Notes: a model not told the origin generated them from the sequence alone. A DNA stretch of 64,000 nt from Phoronis australis (GCA_002633005.1 NMRA01000674.1:1-64000), one strand, 5' to 3'. Numbered from the stretch's first letter, positions 21,261 through 34,580 are shown. Program-made: numbers and translations.

Positions 21261-24200
21261 ATGCGCAAATGACGATGGAGCCATTCAACTCTGTGCTTCA
21301 GGGCACAATCTTTGCTAAAGCTTGCGTGAGGGTGATACTTCATTGGGTGACCATCGTGAATAGGTTATACATGGGGTTAATTTGAAGACAACTTGATTGG
21401 ATGCCATCTCCTGTTCCCCCATTCAGCCTCAGTCACTTTTGCAACATTTCAGGATGCATTATACGGGACGCTCCTCTTAAATTATAAGCAAGCTGAGTTT
21501 TGTCCATCGATTGTAAACCACTGGACTTTTATAGCGTAAATATTTACAAGAACTGCTTGCTTGTGAACATGGGTGATTCACTCAAAAAGAGAAGCACGTA
21601 GATTTTATATAAATAAACCTCTGCCAAATACGTGTTGACAGGGTGTCAGCTTGGCTCACACACTTCTAACACTGTTTATTGAAATAATATGTGGGAATGC
21701 ATAGGAGATCGGAACAGATGATTTCTTCTAGTAAACCACCAAGCAAATGTGAGGCCCCAGTTAAAGATGGATATCTGCTACTTTTCACCAGTAGCTCCAG
21801 ATCGTTGGCCGGGATCGTTGGTCTGTTTCGATCTTCTTTTCAGAATGGTCAAAATTTTACAGACACGTGTTTTTGCTTTTGGTTTGAATAATAATTGGTT
21901 ATTTGAGAAATGGGCAATTGGTTTTCTCGTATTTCTTTAATTTTGCTATCCTATTATCGACACAAGAACGCTGTTCGTTTCTTTCCATTTTTACAGCCTC
22001 CGCAATCTGTATTTACTACTAGTTTTGGAGAAAATATTTACAAGACGTACTGATGTCTGAGGTTTCTAATGTTCTGCATTTGTAAAAATGAGTCATGGAA
22101 ACGTGTTTGATTATCTTGCATCCATGTACGGTTTTGTAACAAAACATCTGTTCTTGTGTAACTTCCTGCAGCCATAATGCTACAGAATCTGGTGTTTACA
22201 GGACAATTACATCGCAGTCATCACTTTACGACCAGCATATAGCTAAGCGGTTGCAACAGGCTGTCATCTATGGTTGGCGTAATGTGACATAATTCCGACT
22301 TATGTCTGACATAAATCCGAATCTGTCATAAATCAGAATTATGTCATACATATATCAGATTTATATCAGACATAAATAATAATGTCTGATTAAAATAATT
22401 CATGTTTAGCTTAATTCTCGAATAATATGCATAATTCATTAATGCCAACTATGATCTTATATCAGATATAAATAATATTAATATCCACTATTATTCTATT
22501 TATATGCTTTTAAGCACTGAAAATATGACTCTAAACTGTTAAAACACATTTTGCACATACTATTAGGTTCCAGATTTTGTTCGTGCATAATGTACTCTTG
22601 ATTCAATTGTATTCATAAAATTTTAGATTTTTATTATCAGAAATCTACCAAAAGCTCCTTGTCCTTGCATCACCACTCTGGGAAACAGGACTAGCGTGAT
22701 TTTACTTGTAAACTAAAGGGTCATGTTTACGCGGATGTCACCAGCTTAGAAGTTTGATGCACACCAGGAATGGAGATAGACCGTTACAAATGACCTCTCT
22801 GGTAATCTGTGATAGCTAATGGGACACCACGACAATGAAAGCATATTAACATGTGATTTTTTGACTAATTTATGTCACTCTATTCCTAATTATGAGATAT
22901 CCCAGACCTCAGCAAGACGCGTGCTGGGAGCTAGTGTAGACATGCATACTCTAGTTTGTACAGGCATTAGGGATTTTGAGACGGCTGTTAATTCACTCCT
23001 TGGGGGTACTCATATCGATCAAGAAGACGTGGCTGACTTTTTCACAACCAGTTTCCCTATGAAAGGGGCTTGTCGTCGATACAAACAATGTAATTACTAA
23101 ATTAGAAAACAATTATTAAGTTTGGTTTGCCTGTAACGTACTAATGTGAGAACCATATTGGTTCTAAAGGTAATTATTAGATTTATTCGTGGCCTTTTGT
23201 GTCTGGTTATCAAAAAGGTTTTACATGCTTCTGTTCACAATTTTAGTTCAAAATTCAAAGTATGATAATGATTGTGCGCGATAATAATTATGATCACTGA
23301 GACATTTTCAAAACGTTTACAGAAGGTCCTGTAATAAAAGTTTTTGTGCAAATTATAAGCAGCAAGTTCAAAACAAAAATGACGATAGAGTGCAACATGA
23401 AAGACATGTCAATGTTAGGCAAATATCACTTCAGATACAATAGTCAAACAAAATAGAGTCAGAAAACCGTAACGTTCACTTCACCTTCTGTACGTGCTTA
23501 CTCTGTTCCTGCACCCAAAGTATCTACAGTACCTTATCTTTTGGGTATTTCCATGTATATAACAGCCTAGGCCTACTCCTCAGTATTTAACCGTCTCAAA
23601 AGACTGTCTTTTATCTGAAAATATCTAAGAAACCGTTAAAAGTCACATTGTTTATTCAACATCCGCCGTTATTTGTGTACATTTATCCAATGGTTTCATT
23701 CTTGACAATCATTGTAAGAAGGACTGAGTTCTCGGCCTACACTCAGTTCAAGCTACTGAAAAACTGCCTGATGATTGTTTAGTTGGTTCAACAACCTACT
23801 AGAAATACATGTGAAACGGATCTGGGACACTTAATGGTGCCTTTTACTCCACCGATATCATATTATTCCTTATCGTGGAATTCTATTTCCCAAATTACCA
23901 GCAAGAACATCGATACCATCAGCGATTCAAGAAAACGCTTCAGAGTTTGATTGGCCAACCCTAAGATTGTGAATTAGAAAATGACGCATGTGCTCATTGC
24001 TTGTGACTTGACTTTTTGTTGGTAAAGGCAATGGCGTTCTATCATGGTAAGGAATACGAGACCAATTTCATAAAATTAAATGGCCTTTTGTTTTCAAGGG
24101 TGAAATGCAGCTTTAAACTTACCAAAAATGACTGTTTTCTTCAATATTTAAATCGAAGATCTAGAGCTGCCTTCTGTACTTCTGAAAGCATGTCCGTAAA

Positions 24201-27200
24201 TTTAGTCTTTACTGTTTCAAATACATTGATGTCGGGAGTGTATCGGAACAAACTGTCGCCATGACATAAACTGTCGTCGGGCGAAAATTTTTGCAGGTTT
24301 TTGGTCACTGCGCAAAATGGTTTCACAAATTGAGAGCAACGTAAACACAAGTCATTATATATATTGCGACAGTTCTCTTTGTGTTTCACGAGACTGTGCA
24401 GTTGTCCTCTAGTTCATGGGTCATACAAAAAAATTATTAACAATGCTGAAGTTTTGGATAAAACCAATTATTGAAAAAGAGCGATTCATGTAGATCAGTG
24501 GTGGTATTTCCTTGTTTTTAACTCAACCAAAATGTCCAAAGAGATGTTTTGTGGTTATGCAGTCCTTTTTTAATCAGGCTTTTAAGGAAAAGGCATTGTA
24601 TATTGTCCCATTTACACTAAAGCGTCTTTGTTTTCCTCAATTAGTCATCTCTGTGAAACTGATCAAGGATTGAAGAAGTGACCTCTCCGTTAACCTCTGA
24701 CGCATTCTCATGTTAACTAATACAAACATTTACAACCACTCTTGTTTCGAGGTTGAAAAGATGTACTCCAAACCTCTAACAGGTTTCTTGAAGCTACGCC
24801 TTGCCACATGAAACGTGTAGGGGTTGTGACAAATGAATTAACTATCTTTGGCCGTTTCGTTGGTTCTGAAAAAAATGCCATTATGGCTGAAAAGGATTTT
24901 GGAATTTCAAACATGGAACCTTTCGTAATAATTTACTAATTCAATGGCGAATCTACGATGACGCAGTGGCAGCCCAGTCGCAATCTTGTTGTTTTTGATC
25001 GTGCCTTCCGCAGAGGGGGAGTGGAGGTCTTCGGCTCCACTGAATCCAGATATGTAATTGGCCTATTATTTATATTGATTGAAAAGTATGTTATTAAATA
25101 ATTAAACTGAAAAAGTGTTGAGTGGACATTTAAGAACAATTTTATATCATATTTTTATCTCTATACTGTCACTTATGAAGAAAGTTTATGAAGAACTTTT
25201 ACTTCAAATTCTCGACATGTTTTCAACTAATTTTCAAAAGAAAGGAAAGGAAGCACACGTTATTATAATTTCAATGAAATTTTTCTCAATTTTGTCTTTA
25301 AGTAAGATTTGCAAAACCTTAACGAATAATTTCTGTTTCCTATCATTTGTCGGGTGCAAGTGCACTGTGCTTTCAAATGATGACCACAACGAATCCGTTT
25401 TTACAGGTAAGTAATATCTACTTACAGAAATGTTAAAATGCCCTTTTTGTCTGTTTGCTAATTGTGATTTCATCAAATTGTGATTCGTTCTAGGCAGACA
25501 GTATTCTTAATGAGTTCACTTTTCACAATAGGCTATACAGTCACCTTCCTAACAAAATTTGAATAATTAAAAATAGACTTCCTCGTCTCCTGTGTTCACT
25601 ATTGTGAATAAAATTAGCATACAAACTTGTTAAACTTATCATCCCGCAAGCAAGGGGTCTTTCGTAAAAGACCGAGCACTCTTTCAAAAAGGACTGTTTG
25701 CTTACACACTAAGTGCTAGTTACAAATGATATACTCAGGTTTCCTGTCTAGCAGAAAATTCCAAGCCTTGAATTATAGAAAGTGAAGAAAGCGCAAAATA
25801 AAGGGTATTGCAAGCAATGTGGCAACACGACTAGTCATCAGAGACATGTACAAAAGCAGAGTCATATTATGAATATTAATATTATCGTGATTGCAAGATC
25901 AAACGCAAGATGATTTGTGCTTTTCTCTGCATGCATGTCTGCCGTTTAGAAAGTCGATAAAAGAAGTAATGCGATTTCCATCAGGCTTGTTGTCTGTGAC
26001 TATATCTCATGGATAAATTACAGTTTATTGAGAAACATGCCTTGCCTAGCATGTTTGGTTACGTGCTGATAATATTACTGTCAAATAGATTGATTCTTTT
26101 AAATTGCATGAAAACATGGAGATGAGTCATATATAAATTATCTCTACTGAAAACATCTCTTTCCATTTTGGAAACTTGATATTTTTTGTTAAGTGTTAAA
26201 GTTTTCATAATCCTTGATTGCCCTTCCCAGCGTGCATGTTTCTTATCGTTGATAAATGCAGACTTTGTAATTCTAAAACTACCGTCTCAAGAATCTGCAT
26301 CCATCTCAAGTTCAACTGCTTTCCACCCCTTCATCAAAGATTGTCGTGTTTTCCTTTTGAGTTTAAAGTGAGGTGAGAGTTCCAATTGTCAGATTCGTAA
26401 GGATATGCTAGATATAACTTGCTAAAGATAACTACGATATCAATGAGCAGTGTTTGTTAACAAAAGAATCACGATTTGAAAACAAATCAACCCGTCGATT
26501 CACTGGTTTGTGAAACAGCTTTTGGATTGACATTGGTTGACATATAGCATCTTAGTTGACACATTGCATCTTAGTTGTCGACGAATGCAAGGAAAATGGC
26601 ATGCGGTCATGGTTATTCAGCAAAACAGTATAAAACTGTTAAGTTCAATTTTAGTGTCAAGAGTTGTAAAAAACAATAAAAAATGTTTTTGAAATTTCGG
26701 AAAAGCATTGCTGACATGCCTTCATTTTGACTTTAAAGTAAAAAGACATGATACAGTATTATCAGTCAATGATAGCCTCAGACCAGTTCTAATGGTCAAA
26801 CGTAAAACAGCAACATTCCGACGAGCGATGTTTCTAGCAAACAAAGCGGTATTTGAAAGCAAACAATAGAAACATTGTTTTTTGTGAGGATTTACAGTTG
26901 TAAGGACTTGAATTAGGTGTCCCTACGCTTCTATATATGCATCTAGAAAAACAGAAATCTCCAAAAGCACCCGTGGCATGATACATTCAGATACCCTGCG
27001 GAAAGCAAGTCAATCAAATATTTAATTTATTCCCGGTGGATATGCAACAATAATGTGGACTTCTTTCCCGTACGCTTTCAAAGCGCCATTGCAAATTTGT
27101 GAACACGTCCGTTGAGCTCCTGGTGCCAAACGAGCCCATCTCACCACAGTAACTTTCTCATAATTCGCTAGTAGAATAATTTGTAAGGTCAAAACCTATG

Positions 27201-28420
27201 TTTCAAACTGTCTGTCAATGTCATTCGAGCCGAAACCTGAATACCTTTTTTACTTTTTAGCGACATACGTGTGCAGTGACCCACGGTATCCTCACAACTT
27301 TTACTGCATACCTGTAAGGTTATCCCTCTGTTGACGTGTTGCGCAGGTCAGATATCATTTGTATTAGTCTGAACTGCACACGAAACCGAACATGTGCTCT
27401 ATTACACAATTTAAAAACCGAATTGCCAAAATTTAAATTCTTAGACCTTGTCTTGTAATTCATTGTTCAAAATTTGGTGCTATTTTTACTTTTTTATGAG
27501 TTGTGCACAACCAAATTGTATTGCACGTAAGATTTAATTCAAACGCATAGCGTTAATGACTTGTACCGATTTCCAAAAGTTCGATTGCTCGCGTGTTCAG
27601 TCTTGAAACCATGAGCCATGTTGAACGTTCATTACCGTATTAGCTTTGTGCCACGATTCGTTATACGAGATTTTAACGAAGCGAAAAGTAATGTAAATAT
27701 AAATGAAAGAGTTGAAAAGGGAAGTGTCTTAGATTTTACAAAGAGAAAAAACAGTGTTTTCAAATTTATTAAAAATACAAAGATGCCTGGCAACATACAA
27801 TTCAACAGATCACAAGCAGTAACATATATAATAAATATAGTAGATGCTTTACAACTCACGAGTAACAAAATATAAAACAATGTTTTCACACTTATCTTAC
27901 AATCCTTAACAAAAATTGTAAATACAGAAAAAACTAACGAGGTCCCAATAACATTTGTGATTACAATACACGGGGTGAAAATATTCGTTGTCCAAACAAA
28001 GACCCGTCATTATCTAAACCTATGTGAAAGGTCACTACCACATGTGCAGGATTGTTGAGCAAATCATGAAGACATGCGATCCGTAAACATACGACCTACT
28101 AGCATGAATAACGGACAGTGCGTCCTAACAACCAGCCAGGAATGTCTTTGGGAGGACCAATCAGTACAGGTTTGTTCACAGCACCAATCTGACAATATGG
28201 ATCTGTACATTTATCAAGACCGAATTATACTCAAGTATTTTGGTTATCAATTCAAACCCTGTATTTCGGTATTTATTTTTGCTAAGATCAACTACACCTT
28301 ATATCTCAACAAACTAATAACACAATCCCGCGGTGCCTGATGAAACGAGTCGGTTCAAAACAATTGGATCCAATTCTATTCAACATTTACAATGCACATT
28401 CAAATAGTTTCTACCAGCTG
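21261..28420. other. long AT-rich stretch without recognisable genes
   Basis: I scanned both strands and found only short open frames without family features (the longest are 22819-23100 on +, and 25115-25414 on +, which ends in a possible donor CAGGTAAGT). A small cluster of near-palindromes based on TTATGTC..GACATAA lies at 22285-22380. The sequence TGGCGAATCTACG near 24943 resembles a hAT-type end but no partner was found. The region may hold introns or non-coding transcripts that sequence alone does not reveal. Confidence 0.45.
22285..22380. repeat. cluster of TTATGTC/GACATAA near-palindromes
   Basis: At least five short segments of the form TTATGTC, GACATAA, ATCAGA and TCAGAC alternate in opposite orientations within 95 bp, so the strand can fold into several AT-rich hairpins. 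No transposon ends or target duplication were identified. Confidence 0.5.
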
Positions 28421-29040
28421 AGTGACTATAGCTCAACGTCAAAATGTAAGGCCTATAACTATGGCTTGTTCTGCTGTGCGTGAACTTGGAATCTTGCTTA
28501 ATCTCAACTTGGAATATATGAGGAAACTTAACAAGTTCACTCAAATAATCGTTCATTTGAATAAAAATTTGCACAGCACTAAACCAAATTCTATGTCAAT
28601 AAAATAACGTACAATTCAACTAATCTTTTTTCAACTATTGGCGATCTTATTCACCAAACAATAATTATTTTAACCAATCACAAATTCCTCCTATTCTTTA
28701 ACACAAGTTACGGTAAAGGAGAAAATGAGTGATCATAAGGCCAATAATTACAAAAATTCTTTACACTGAACAAAAAATTTCACCTGATTCCCCAATTTCA
28801 AATTGACGCAAACGCGGTCTTGAGATTAAGCAGGATTCCAAGTTCACGAACAGCAGTTCAACACACTGGCTTAACATTGATCAGTAAGGTACATTAATTC
28901 GTCAAAAGAACCGTTATTGCATTGCATTGCATTGTTTAATGTAAGGCCAAAACCTATAGGTTGTTCAGCCCACTGGCTTAACACTGATAAGTAACATCAC
29001 ATAAGTTCGCCAAAAGAACCTTAACTCCATTGTTGATTAG
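28420..29040. repeat. compound local repeat (inverted plus direct)
   Basis: A segment of about 45 bp at 28466-28512 (with GTGAACTTGGAATC) is inverted at 28815-28862. Downstream, the phrase CACTGGCTTAACA(T/C)TGAT followed by TTCG(T/C)CAAAAGAACC occurs twice in direct orientation about 100 bp apart (28862-28912 and 28968-29015). A short (ATTGC)3 run lies at 28917-28934. This is a rearranged repeat cluster of unknown family. Confidence 0.55.
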
Positions 29041-31720
29041 AAGTAGTTAATCCGGTGCATGTATGGGGCCATACCTATATTGACCCCCTCAGATACTTAA
29101 CTGTCATGAGACTTACACCTTTAACGATTAGGTAATAAGACTAAATAGACACATTTCCTGTGTAGACATTAATTTCCTCTACAATATTGTGCCACATTAC
29201 CTCAGTGAACAGCTATGCATTACCACCACCTCTGATACCCAATATGCCACCACCAATACACACACTATCAACCTTAAAATGCCAGCCTTGTTCTACTGGC
29301 TGCAGAGTAATTTGACAGTCTGCAAAAGTTTCCCATGGCATAGAGCTTGAGTGCTAAGCAACTTCATGGCAAAGCCATTAACCTCAGTGATAACTCTGAG
29401 GGCTTTTGTAAGACTTCATATCTAAACACTTGGTTAAAGGCCTTTATTGTGTATTAGGATCCAGGAAAGAAAACGTGACAATTAAGCTTAACTCTTCTTG
29501 AATGGTGTTGGGCTATAGGTAATGTCATGGAAGCTAGGTTTTTGCCTGCAGGCCCTGAAGCATACCAGTGGACAGGACACCGTTCTCTCTCGAGTGGCAA
29601 GAGAAATGGGCGCTTACAGCAACACTTATGAACTCAAATTAGAGGGGATAACTTGTACAAGGTAGTCTTTAACCCCGAAACAAAGGTTCATAAGAGCTGG
29701 CACCTACGATTTTCATCATCATTCACACGCAACTCGGAACATACAGGGCAGAATGTAAAAACGACCAATGACGTCTTCAGATTATGCTATATTTGGTAAC
29801 AATTTGTTCAATTTAGTAAGGATAACTTATTTTTGAAACTGTCAAAAAGTCAAGTCAAGTCAATAACTTACCAAGTGTATATGTTCTCACTTACAATGAA
29901 CTTGCCACCTAACATATTTCAGTGGACCAACACAAGCTTAGTGACAGAGTGACAAATGGCATTTTTTGTACAAAATTTATGGGATAATAATTGCTCCCAT
30001 GACTGAGTATGTGACTGCTATAAGACATGCAAACACAGATCCTGGACCAAGTTGATTCCTGGTTTGCCGATAATTGGCTTCTGTTTGTCTATTCTGGCAA
30101 ATCCTGTGGCCATTTGTAAAGCCAATAACAATTAAAACTTGTGAATTGATTATTTAGTTCTTATTCTGAACTTAGAAGAAGTCTATCTGAGGGATTCCTG
30201 GAAATTTCAATGACATGGAAAACCTCATCAAAGTGTCTAGTGGATGGGAAATAGCCTATTTCATGAAGAATACACTAAAAAAATGTTATAGGTGATAAAA
30301 TGATTATCTAAGATCAGTCTCAGCCCATAATCGAACTCGCAGTGCAACCTCCCAACTGCATTCTAACACTCTGCTGGAGAATTCCATTTGATAAATGGTA
30401 GATTATTTAAAGCCTATTCAACTAGTAAATTCACCAGCCTTAATTTCAGCAAATGGGTGGCAAACAGTGAGAATTGATGATTTGTAATAAACTCAAAAAA
30501 AAAACATAACACATTTTGTTGTTTTATAGCTGTGACCAAATCTATTTAACATCAAAAACAAATCTATTCCATAAAATCAAAATCGAGCTGTAAATTCAGT
30601 GTCGCTTGCCATTGACAACATACTAGTAGTGCCTAGGGATAAAAACAGACAGATTCTTTAAACAGAGCAATGTTTGACTGCAAGTGGAAATATTTTGGTT
30701 GTGACAAACACTACATCTGGAGTGCATATTCACTTCTCTCTTGTATCGAAAAATCAATGTGTGGCCTTGTTGTCACTCCTTTGACTCACAGACACTGGAG
30801 TGATGGTGCCCATTTTGTTGAAAATATCAGTCTCAATAACTTGTAAATGTTCACCTACATTGGCTGGAACATCTTTACACACAATTTAATCAAGGCAGGG
30901 GAAAATCAATGTCACTCCTTTCTTTTAAGTTGATAATAGCAGTGGCCTAATATGCCAGGAATAGCTGCTGTGGTATATGTCAAATGTGTAGAATTGATCA
31001 GAGCCAGGTGTCCATGTAATGCCAAACATAAACTAAAATGAGGAGCAGTCTGCAAGTCAAAACACATCAAGGAATGAATAACCTAAACAGGTGTGGCTTA
31101 CACAGTGTGTCAGACTAAAATGATTTCGGAATTTCAATGACAGTTATTTTCATGCCATCAACATCGCCCTCACCTTTGTGCATTATGACAGAGACTGGTA
31201 ATACAAAGGAGTGATTTCAGGGGAAAGTTGCAACTCACAGAATCATCACTGACTTGAATCTGTGCCAAATCAGTAACAACCTATAGGTCATCTCACCTCC
31301 CATTCTGATACTAAAATTATGCAAAATGGGTTAGGTACCGCTTCAGCAGCACACCCCCAGTACCCACCCTACACAATGTGGTCTCCTTGGAACAGTACTT
31401 AGACAACCATGTGGACAAAATTAAATGAAAAACCACATCTGCCCAATAGAAGACAAGAGTTTTCCATGGAATTAACAAAACTGTGAACTAAGACTGAAAC
31501 TTAATGTTTATCATAGGCACTGAAAAAGAAGAATAACCTAACTACAGCACTAATCCAACATGATTCTCTTATAATTTATCTTATTAACCAAGCAGATGTC
31601 CATAAATGTGAGAGACAGTGCGTGATAAAAAGAGATTAATTAAAATCAATACTCCATGACATGATTCACATGCAAATGCTTGAACTTGTCATCGGAAAAT
31701 AACATCAGGGTAATTTATAA
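29041..31720. other. region downstream of ARL4, no gene recognised
   Basis: No coding gene is supported. Because ARL4 is transcribed leftward, part of this region may be its 3'UTR, but no confident polyadenylation signal could be chosen from sequence alone. Confidence 0.4.
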
Positions 31721-31721
31721 A

Positions 31722-31799
31722 AAACTAATCGACATATGATTGGTATCAAATATTGATACCAAACTAATCGACATATGATGGGTATCAAATATTGATACC
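31722..31799. repeat. 39-bp tandem duplication, each with a hairpin
   Basis: Two direct copies (31722-31760, 31761-31799) differ by one base. Each ends in GGTATCAAATATTGATACC, a near-perfect inverted repeat able to form a stem of 7-8 bp. They lie 30-107 bp beyond the ARL4 stop codon, so would be in its 3'UTR. Confidence 0.85.
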
Positions 31800-31828
31800 A
31801 AACTGCCTAATTCAAAGAATACCCACTG

Positions 31829-32419
31829 CTACCTCTTTTTCTTGCCTCCTTTTGTTTTTTTTCTTTTTAATATCATTTCATACAGTGATTCAACTCCTTC
31901 GTCAAGTCCTTCGCCAGTAATGGCACAGGCTGATTGTATGTTCCATGAATGCTGTGGAGATAACTCCTGTAAACTCAACATCCGTTCAATCACATGTGTT
32001 TCCAGGGCACTACGTAAATCCTGTTTATTGGCAAGCACTAAGACAGGGACCCCTGGTGGCGAATCCGCTCCCCTTACTATTTTTATAATCTCACTTTTAG
32101 CCTCATCCATTCTTTCCTTATCAGTGCTATCCACCACAAATATAATCCCATCAGTATTCTTTGTATACGTTCCCCACAGAGGGCGTAACTTATCCTGTCC
32201 GCCTACATCCCAAACAGTAAACGTCACTCCCTTTGCTTTTCCAGCACTTGGCTTTACCTTCTCACAATTAAATCCCAGAGTTGGAACTGTGTTGACATAT
32301 TGGTCAAATTTAAGACGGTAGAGAACGGTAGTTTTACCGGCACCATCGAGGCCAAGCATGACAATGTGATACTGACTTGAGTGTAGAGACTCCAAAGTTT
32401 TGGCAATGCTACTGCCCAT
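31829..32419 (-). CDS. ARL4: ARL4-family small GTPase, intronless coding exon
   Basis: A 196-residue ARF-like GTPase. Motifs visible: G1 GLDGAGKT (23-30), switch I TVPTLGF (44-50), G3 WDVGGQ (70-75), NKQD (131-134), and an SACA G5 region (163-166). The C-terminus is strongly basic (KRKKTKGGKKKR), which is the ARL4A/C/D hallmark used for plasma-membrane and nuclear targeting. I chose ATG at 32419 because it gives MGSS..., with Gly2 as a myristoylation site; the frame extends two codons upstream only through a non-ATG codon. ARL4 proteins recruit cytohesin ARF-GEFs to the membrane and so act upstream of ARF6 and actin. As in vertebrates, the coding region has no intron. Human paralogues cannot be assigned one to one. 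Confidence 0.93.
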   Translation of the reverse strand: MGSSIAKTLESLHSSQYHIVMLGLDGAGKTTVLYRLKFDQYVNTVPTLGFNCEKVKPSAGKAKGVTFTVWDVGGQDKLRPLWGTYTKNTDGIIFVVDSTDKERMDEAKSEIIKIVRGADSPPGVPVLVLANKQDLRSALETHVIERMLSLQELSPQHSWNIQSACAITGEGLDEGVESLYEMILKRKKTKGGKKKR

Positions 32420-32517
32420 GACCAAAGTCCGTTCAATCTAAATTTACACTAAAAACACGGTTCCCCTTGTGTCAACATCATAGATTCTGTTGCTTTTCAA
32501 GGCAAATCCATCACAAT

Positions 32518-33221
32518 CTGAAATGTAAAATTTGTTGAATCTTGATCATCACTTTATATTTCAATGAATTGCACATGGGATGTACTGTATAGGTGGAATA
32601 ACTGAAATTGCATCACTAAACTCCTTTAAGATTAGAGCCCCGTATCATGAACCCAAATTGTCATCATCAGTCCACTTCCAATATTCAAATAGTTGTTCCA
32701 AATTTACTAAAATGAGGTTATCAGGTGTGCCACGATTACACTACAAATAAATAATAAGACAGTCTTGAAAGTTCCAACCATACCGTGATTTAGAAACACA
32801 TAGCTAGGGTACACTCTGAAACTATGACCTTTTATGATCCCCAGTCCACGAAAAATAGTCACAAACCACCGGCTACAGTTTCACATCTGTTGTTGATATT
32901 CGCCACAGTTAGTTTGTCTCACCATATTCACACGTCATGTACAGAGATAATGATGACTGTGGATTGAATATTTTGAATACACACCAAAAGCGCACGTTTA
33001 AAGCGCTAGTTAAGTTCGTAAGTAGTCTTCGAAATGCAGTTTGATCAGAACGAATGGTAGTAGTTGTGCTGTGTATCGATCTAAGCGTAACCACGATCAG
33101 TAGGCTACCAATAAGCCAAGCTTTATCACAAAGTCAGGATAATAGGAAACATGAACTAAAAGCTCTGAATAGCTCTGCTAAACTATTTAGATATCACATG
33201 AGGGAAGCATAATAACTTTAC
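32518..33221 (-). other. predicted 5'UTR intron of ARL4
   Basis: On the - strand, exon 1 would end CCCAGTAAG/GTAAAG (donor GT at 33221-33220). The intron would end AAATTTTACATTTCAG (AG at 32519-32518), 98 bp before the ATG. The signals are good, and a non-coding first exon is known for vertebrate ARL4 genes. This is a prediction without transcript support. Confidence 0.5.
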
Positions 33222-33333
33222 CTTACTGGGTCGGTAAAATCCCGGGAAACCTGCGCGATACGCTCACTCAACCGCTTGGCTGTTGACCGACTCTTTAACC
33301 ATAAACTAGGACACTGATGATTAACTACATAAG

Positions 33334-33348
33334 CCCCGCCTCTTTATA
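33334..33348 (-). promoter_or_regulatory. ARL4 core promoter: TATA box and GC box
   Basis: The - strand reads GGGTATAAAGAGGCGGGGC. The TATAAAG is at 33348-33342, with a GC box (GGCGGGG) just downstream, and initiation is expected near 33315. It precedes the predicted first exon that ends at 33222. Confidence 0.6.
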
Positions 33349-33588
33349 CCCATAAATGGACTGTCATTATTGGCTATGAGGTGATTGACATCCAAGGTAA
33401 ACATTTCGGAGGAGTAAGAGCGCGAGACGAACCTACAGTTTTACAAAAGGTTTCTTGTTCGCAAAAAGGAACTTATTCAAATGAGAACACTTTCCATTCT
33501 TACCAGTGTTTATCCTTACTTCAAACAAAGGTCGTTCGCCGGCATAAAGGCTTATGTTTTCACAATGGACGGCTGCTTTGTTTGGATG

Positions 33589-33618
33589 TATAAAAGGCAG
33601 GCTACACCTCACCGTTCA
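33589..33618 (+). promoter_or_regulatory. divergent + strand core promoter: TATA and Inr
   Basis: TATAAAAG at 33589-33596 is followed 29 bases later by TTCAGACTT, an initiator-like sequence with the A at 33618. A donor-like AACAG/GTGAAT lies at 33659/33660, so a 42-base first exon is possible. The product is not identified. It is about 240 bp from the ARL4 TATA box and faces the opposite way. Confidence 0.45.
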
Positions 33619-33881
33619 GACTTCTATACCCTGACACGCTTACAGTGAGCTTTGAACAGGTGAATGTGCTATCAACAATCTTTCACCTTCTATTGTTATT
33701 TTAAATTATCGCGCAGACTCTTTTTTCAGACACAGTGCTGTAGTGGTAAAATTAGAGGTAAGTAGGTGCCCAATACCCACCTTGAACACTGATTTTTAAA
33801 AGTGCATTGACTTTGCAAAGCCTAACTCACAAACATGTAGGTCTATATTTTGACTCACGAGTGAGTATTTACTTCGAGTCT

Positions 33882-34108
33882 GCAGTGGCGAATCTAGGAT
33901 TTCGCAAAAAGGGGCCCAAACACACATAGAGGAAGACAAAGGTCCGCGTGCATTACGTTTCCAAGCGGTCTCTGAAGGGGGGGGGGCAAACACCATTTTA
34001 AAGGAAAATAGGCGCGTAACACCCAGAAGCGATATGGTGACGGCTTTTTTGTCGCCCGTGGGGTGTGTCCTCGGGGCCCTTCAGTTCCCCTGGCTTTATC
34101 CGCCTATA
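33882..34108. mobile_element. possible hAT-type fragment
   Basis: The left end CAGTGGCGAATCTAGGATTT resembles the CAGTGGCGGA ends of hAT MITEs, and the right end (CCCCTGGCTTTATCCGCCTATAG) resembles the inverse. No target-site duplication could be found, and the two ends pair poorly after the first 20 bases. Confidence 0.35.
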
Positions 34109-34439
34109 GTATGACACCATAACTGAACATTACGGTCACGCGCGCCGGAATATTCGGCAACACTGTCGTCAGCGTAGCAGTGCATCTATACCATAAGATA
34201 ATGTATCAAGACTACGCCCCCCCTATACCGTCACTTACTGTGCGTCTCGCTGGTTACCTGCGCCGTTGCCGCTGAGGTGGTCAGAGCCAGCACGTGCTGC
34301 CGGGCTAGGCACGTAGGGTACTAGCGAGACTGCGTAAGCGCTACGTTAAGATGTAAAAAAGGATTGGATGCGCCTACGCCCCACTATAACGTAACTTATG
34401 GTGCGTAGGCGCTACGTTTAAACGCCAAAACATGGGCAC

Positions 34440-34580
34440 ACGATAGGGGGCTGGGGGAGGGGAGGGGGTGCTATAGTCCCCACTTTGTTAGGTGATACGC
34501 CGCACATGGTCTATAGGCGGTGCACCACAGGGGGGTTGAGGGGCTTTAGCCCCCACAATTTTCAGTGCTGCGCCGCCCAT
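34440..34580 (+). repeat. GC-rich paired hairpin repeat, left copy
   Basis: Two linked units of about 70 bp, each bounded by GCC(G/A)C(C/A)CATG-type sequence, carry a central GGGGGCT...CTATAG(T/C)CCCC block. The whole 141-bp pair is present in inverted orientation at 43904-44050. Weaker single relatives lie at 35238-35402. Each unit has imperfect inverted ends (CCATGGGTGGCGCA against CCATGTGCGGCGTAGCA in the right copy), so each is itself a miniature foldback sequence. Confidence 0.7.

Noticed and set aside
20324-21318. Long leucine-, tyrosine-, serine- or valine-rich open frames
   Set aside because: They are translations of CTA/ACT triplet satellite and of N positions, open in several frames on both strands.
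22819-23100. 93-codon open frame with ATG
   Set aside because: No family features, splice signals or conservation evidence; length is compatible with chance.
28917-28934. Possible CRISPR-like or phased repeat
   Set aside because: It is only three copies of a 5-bp microsatellite in a eukaryotic sequence, with no spacers.
31842-32321. 159-codon open frame on + over the ARL4 gene
   Set aside because: It is the antisense shadow of a strongly supported GTPase coding region.
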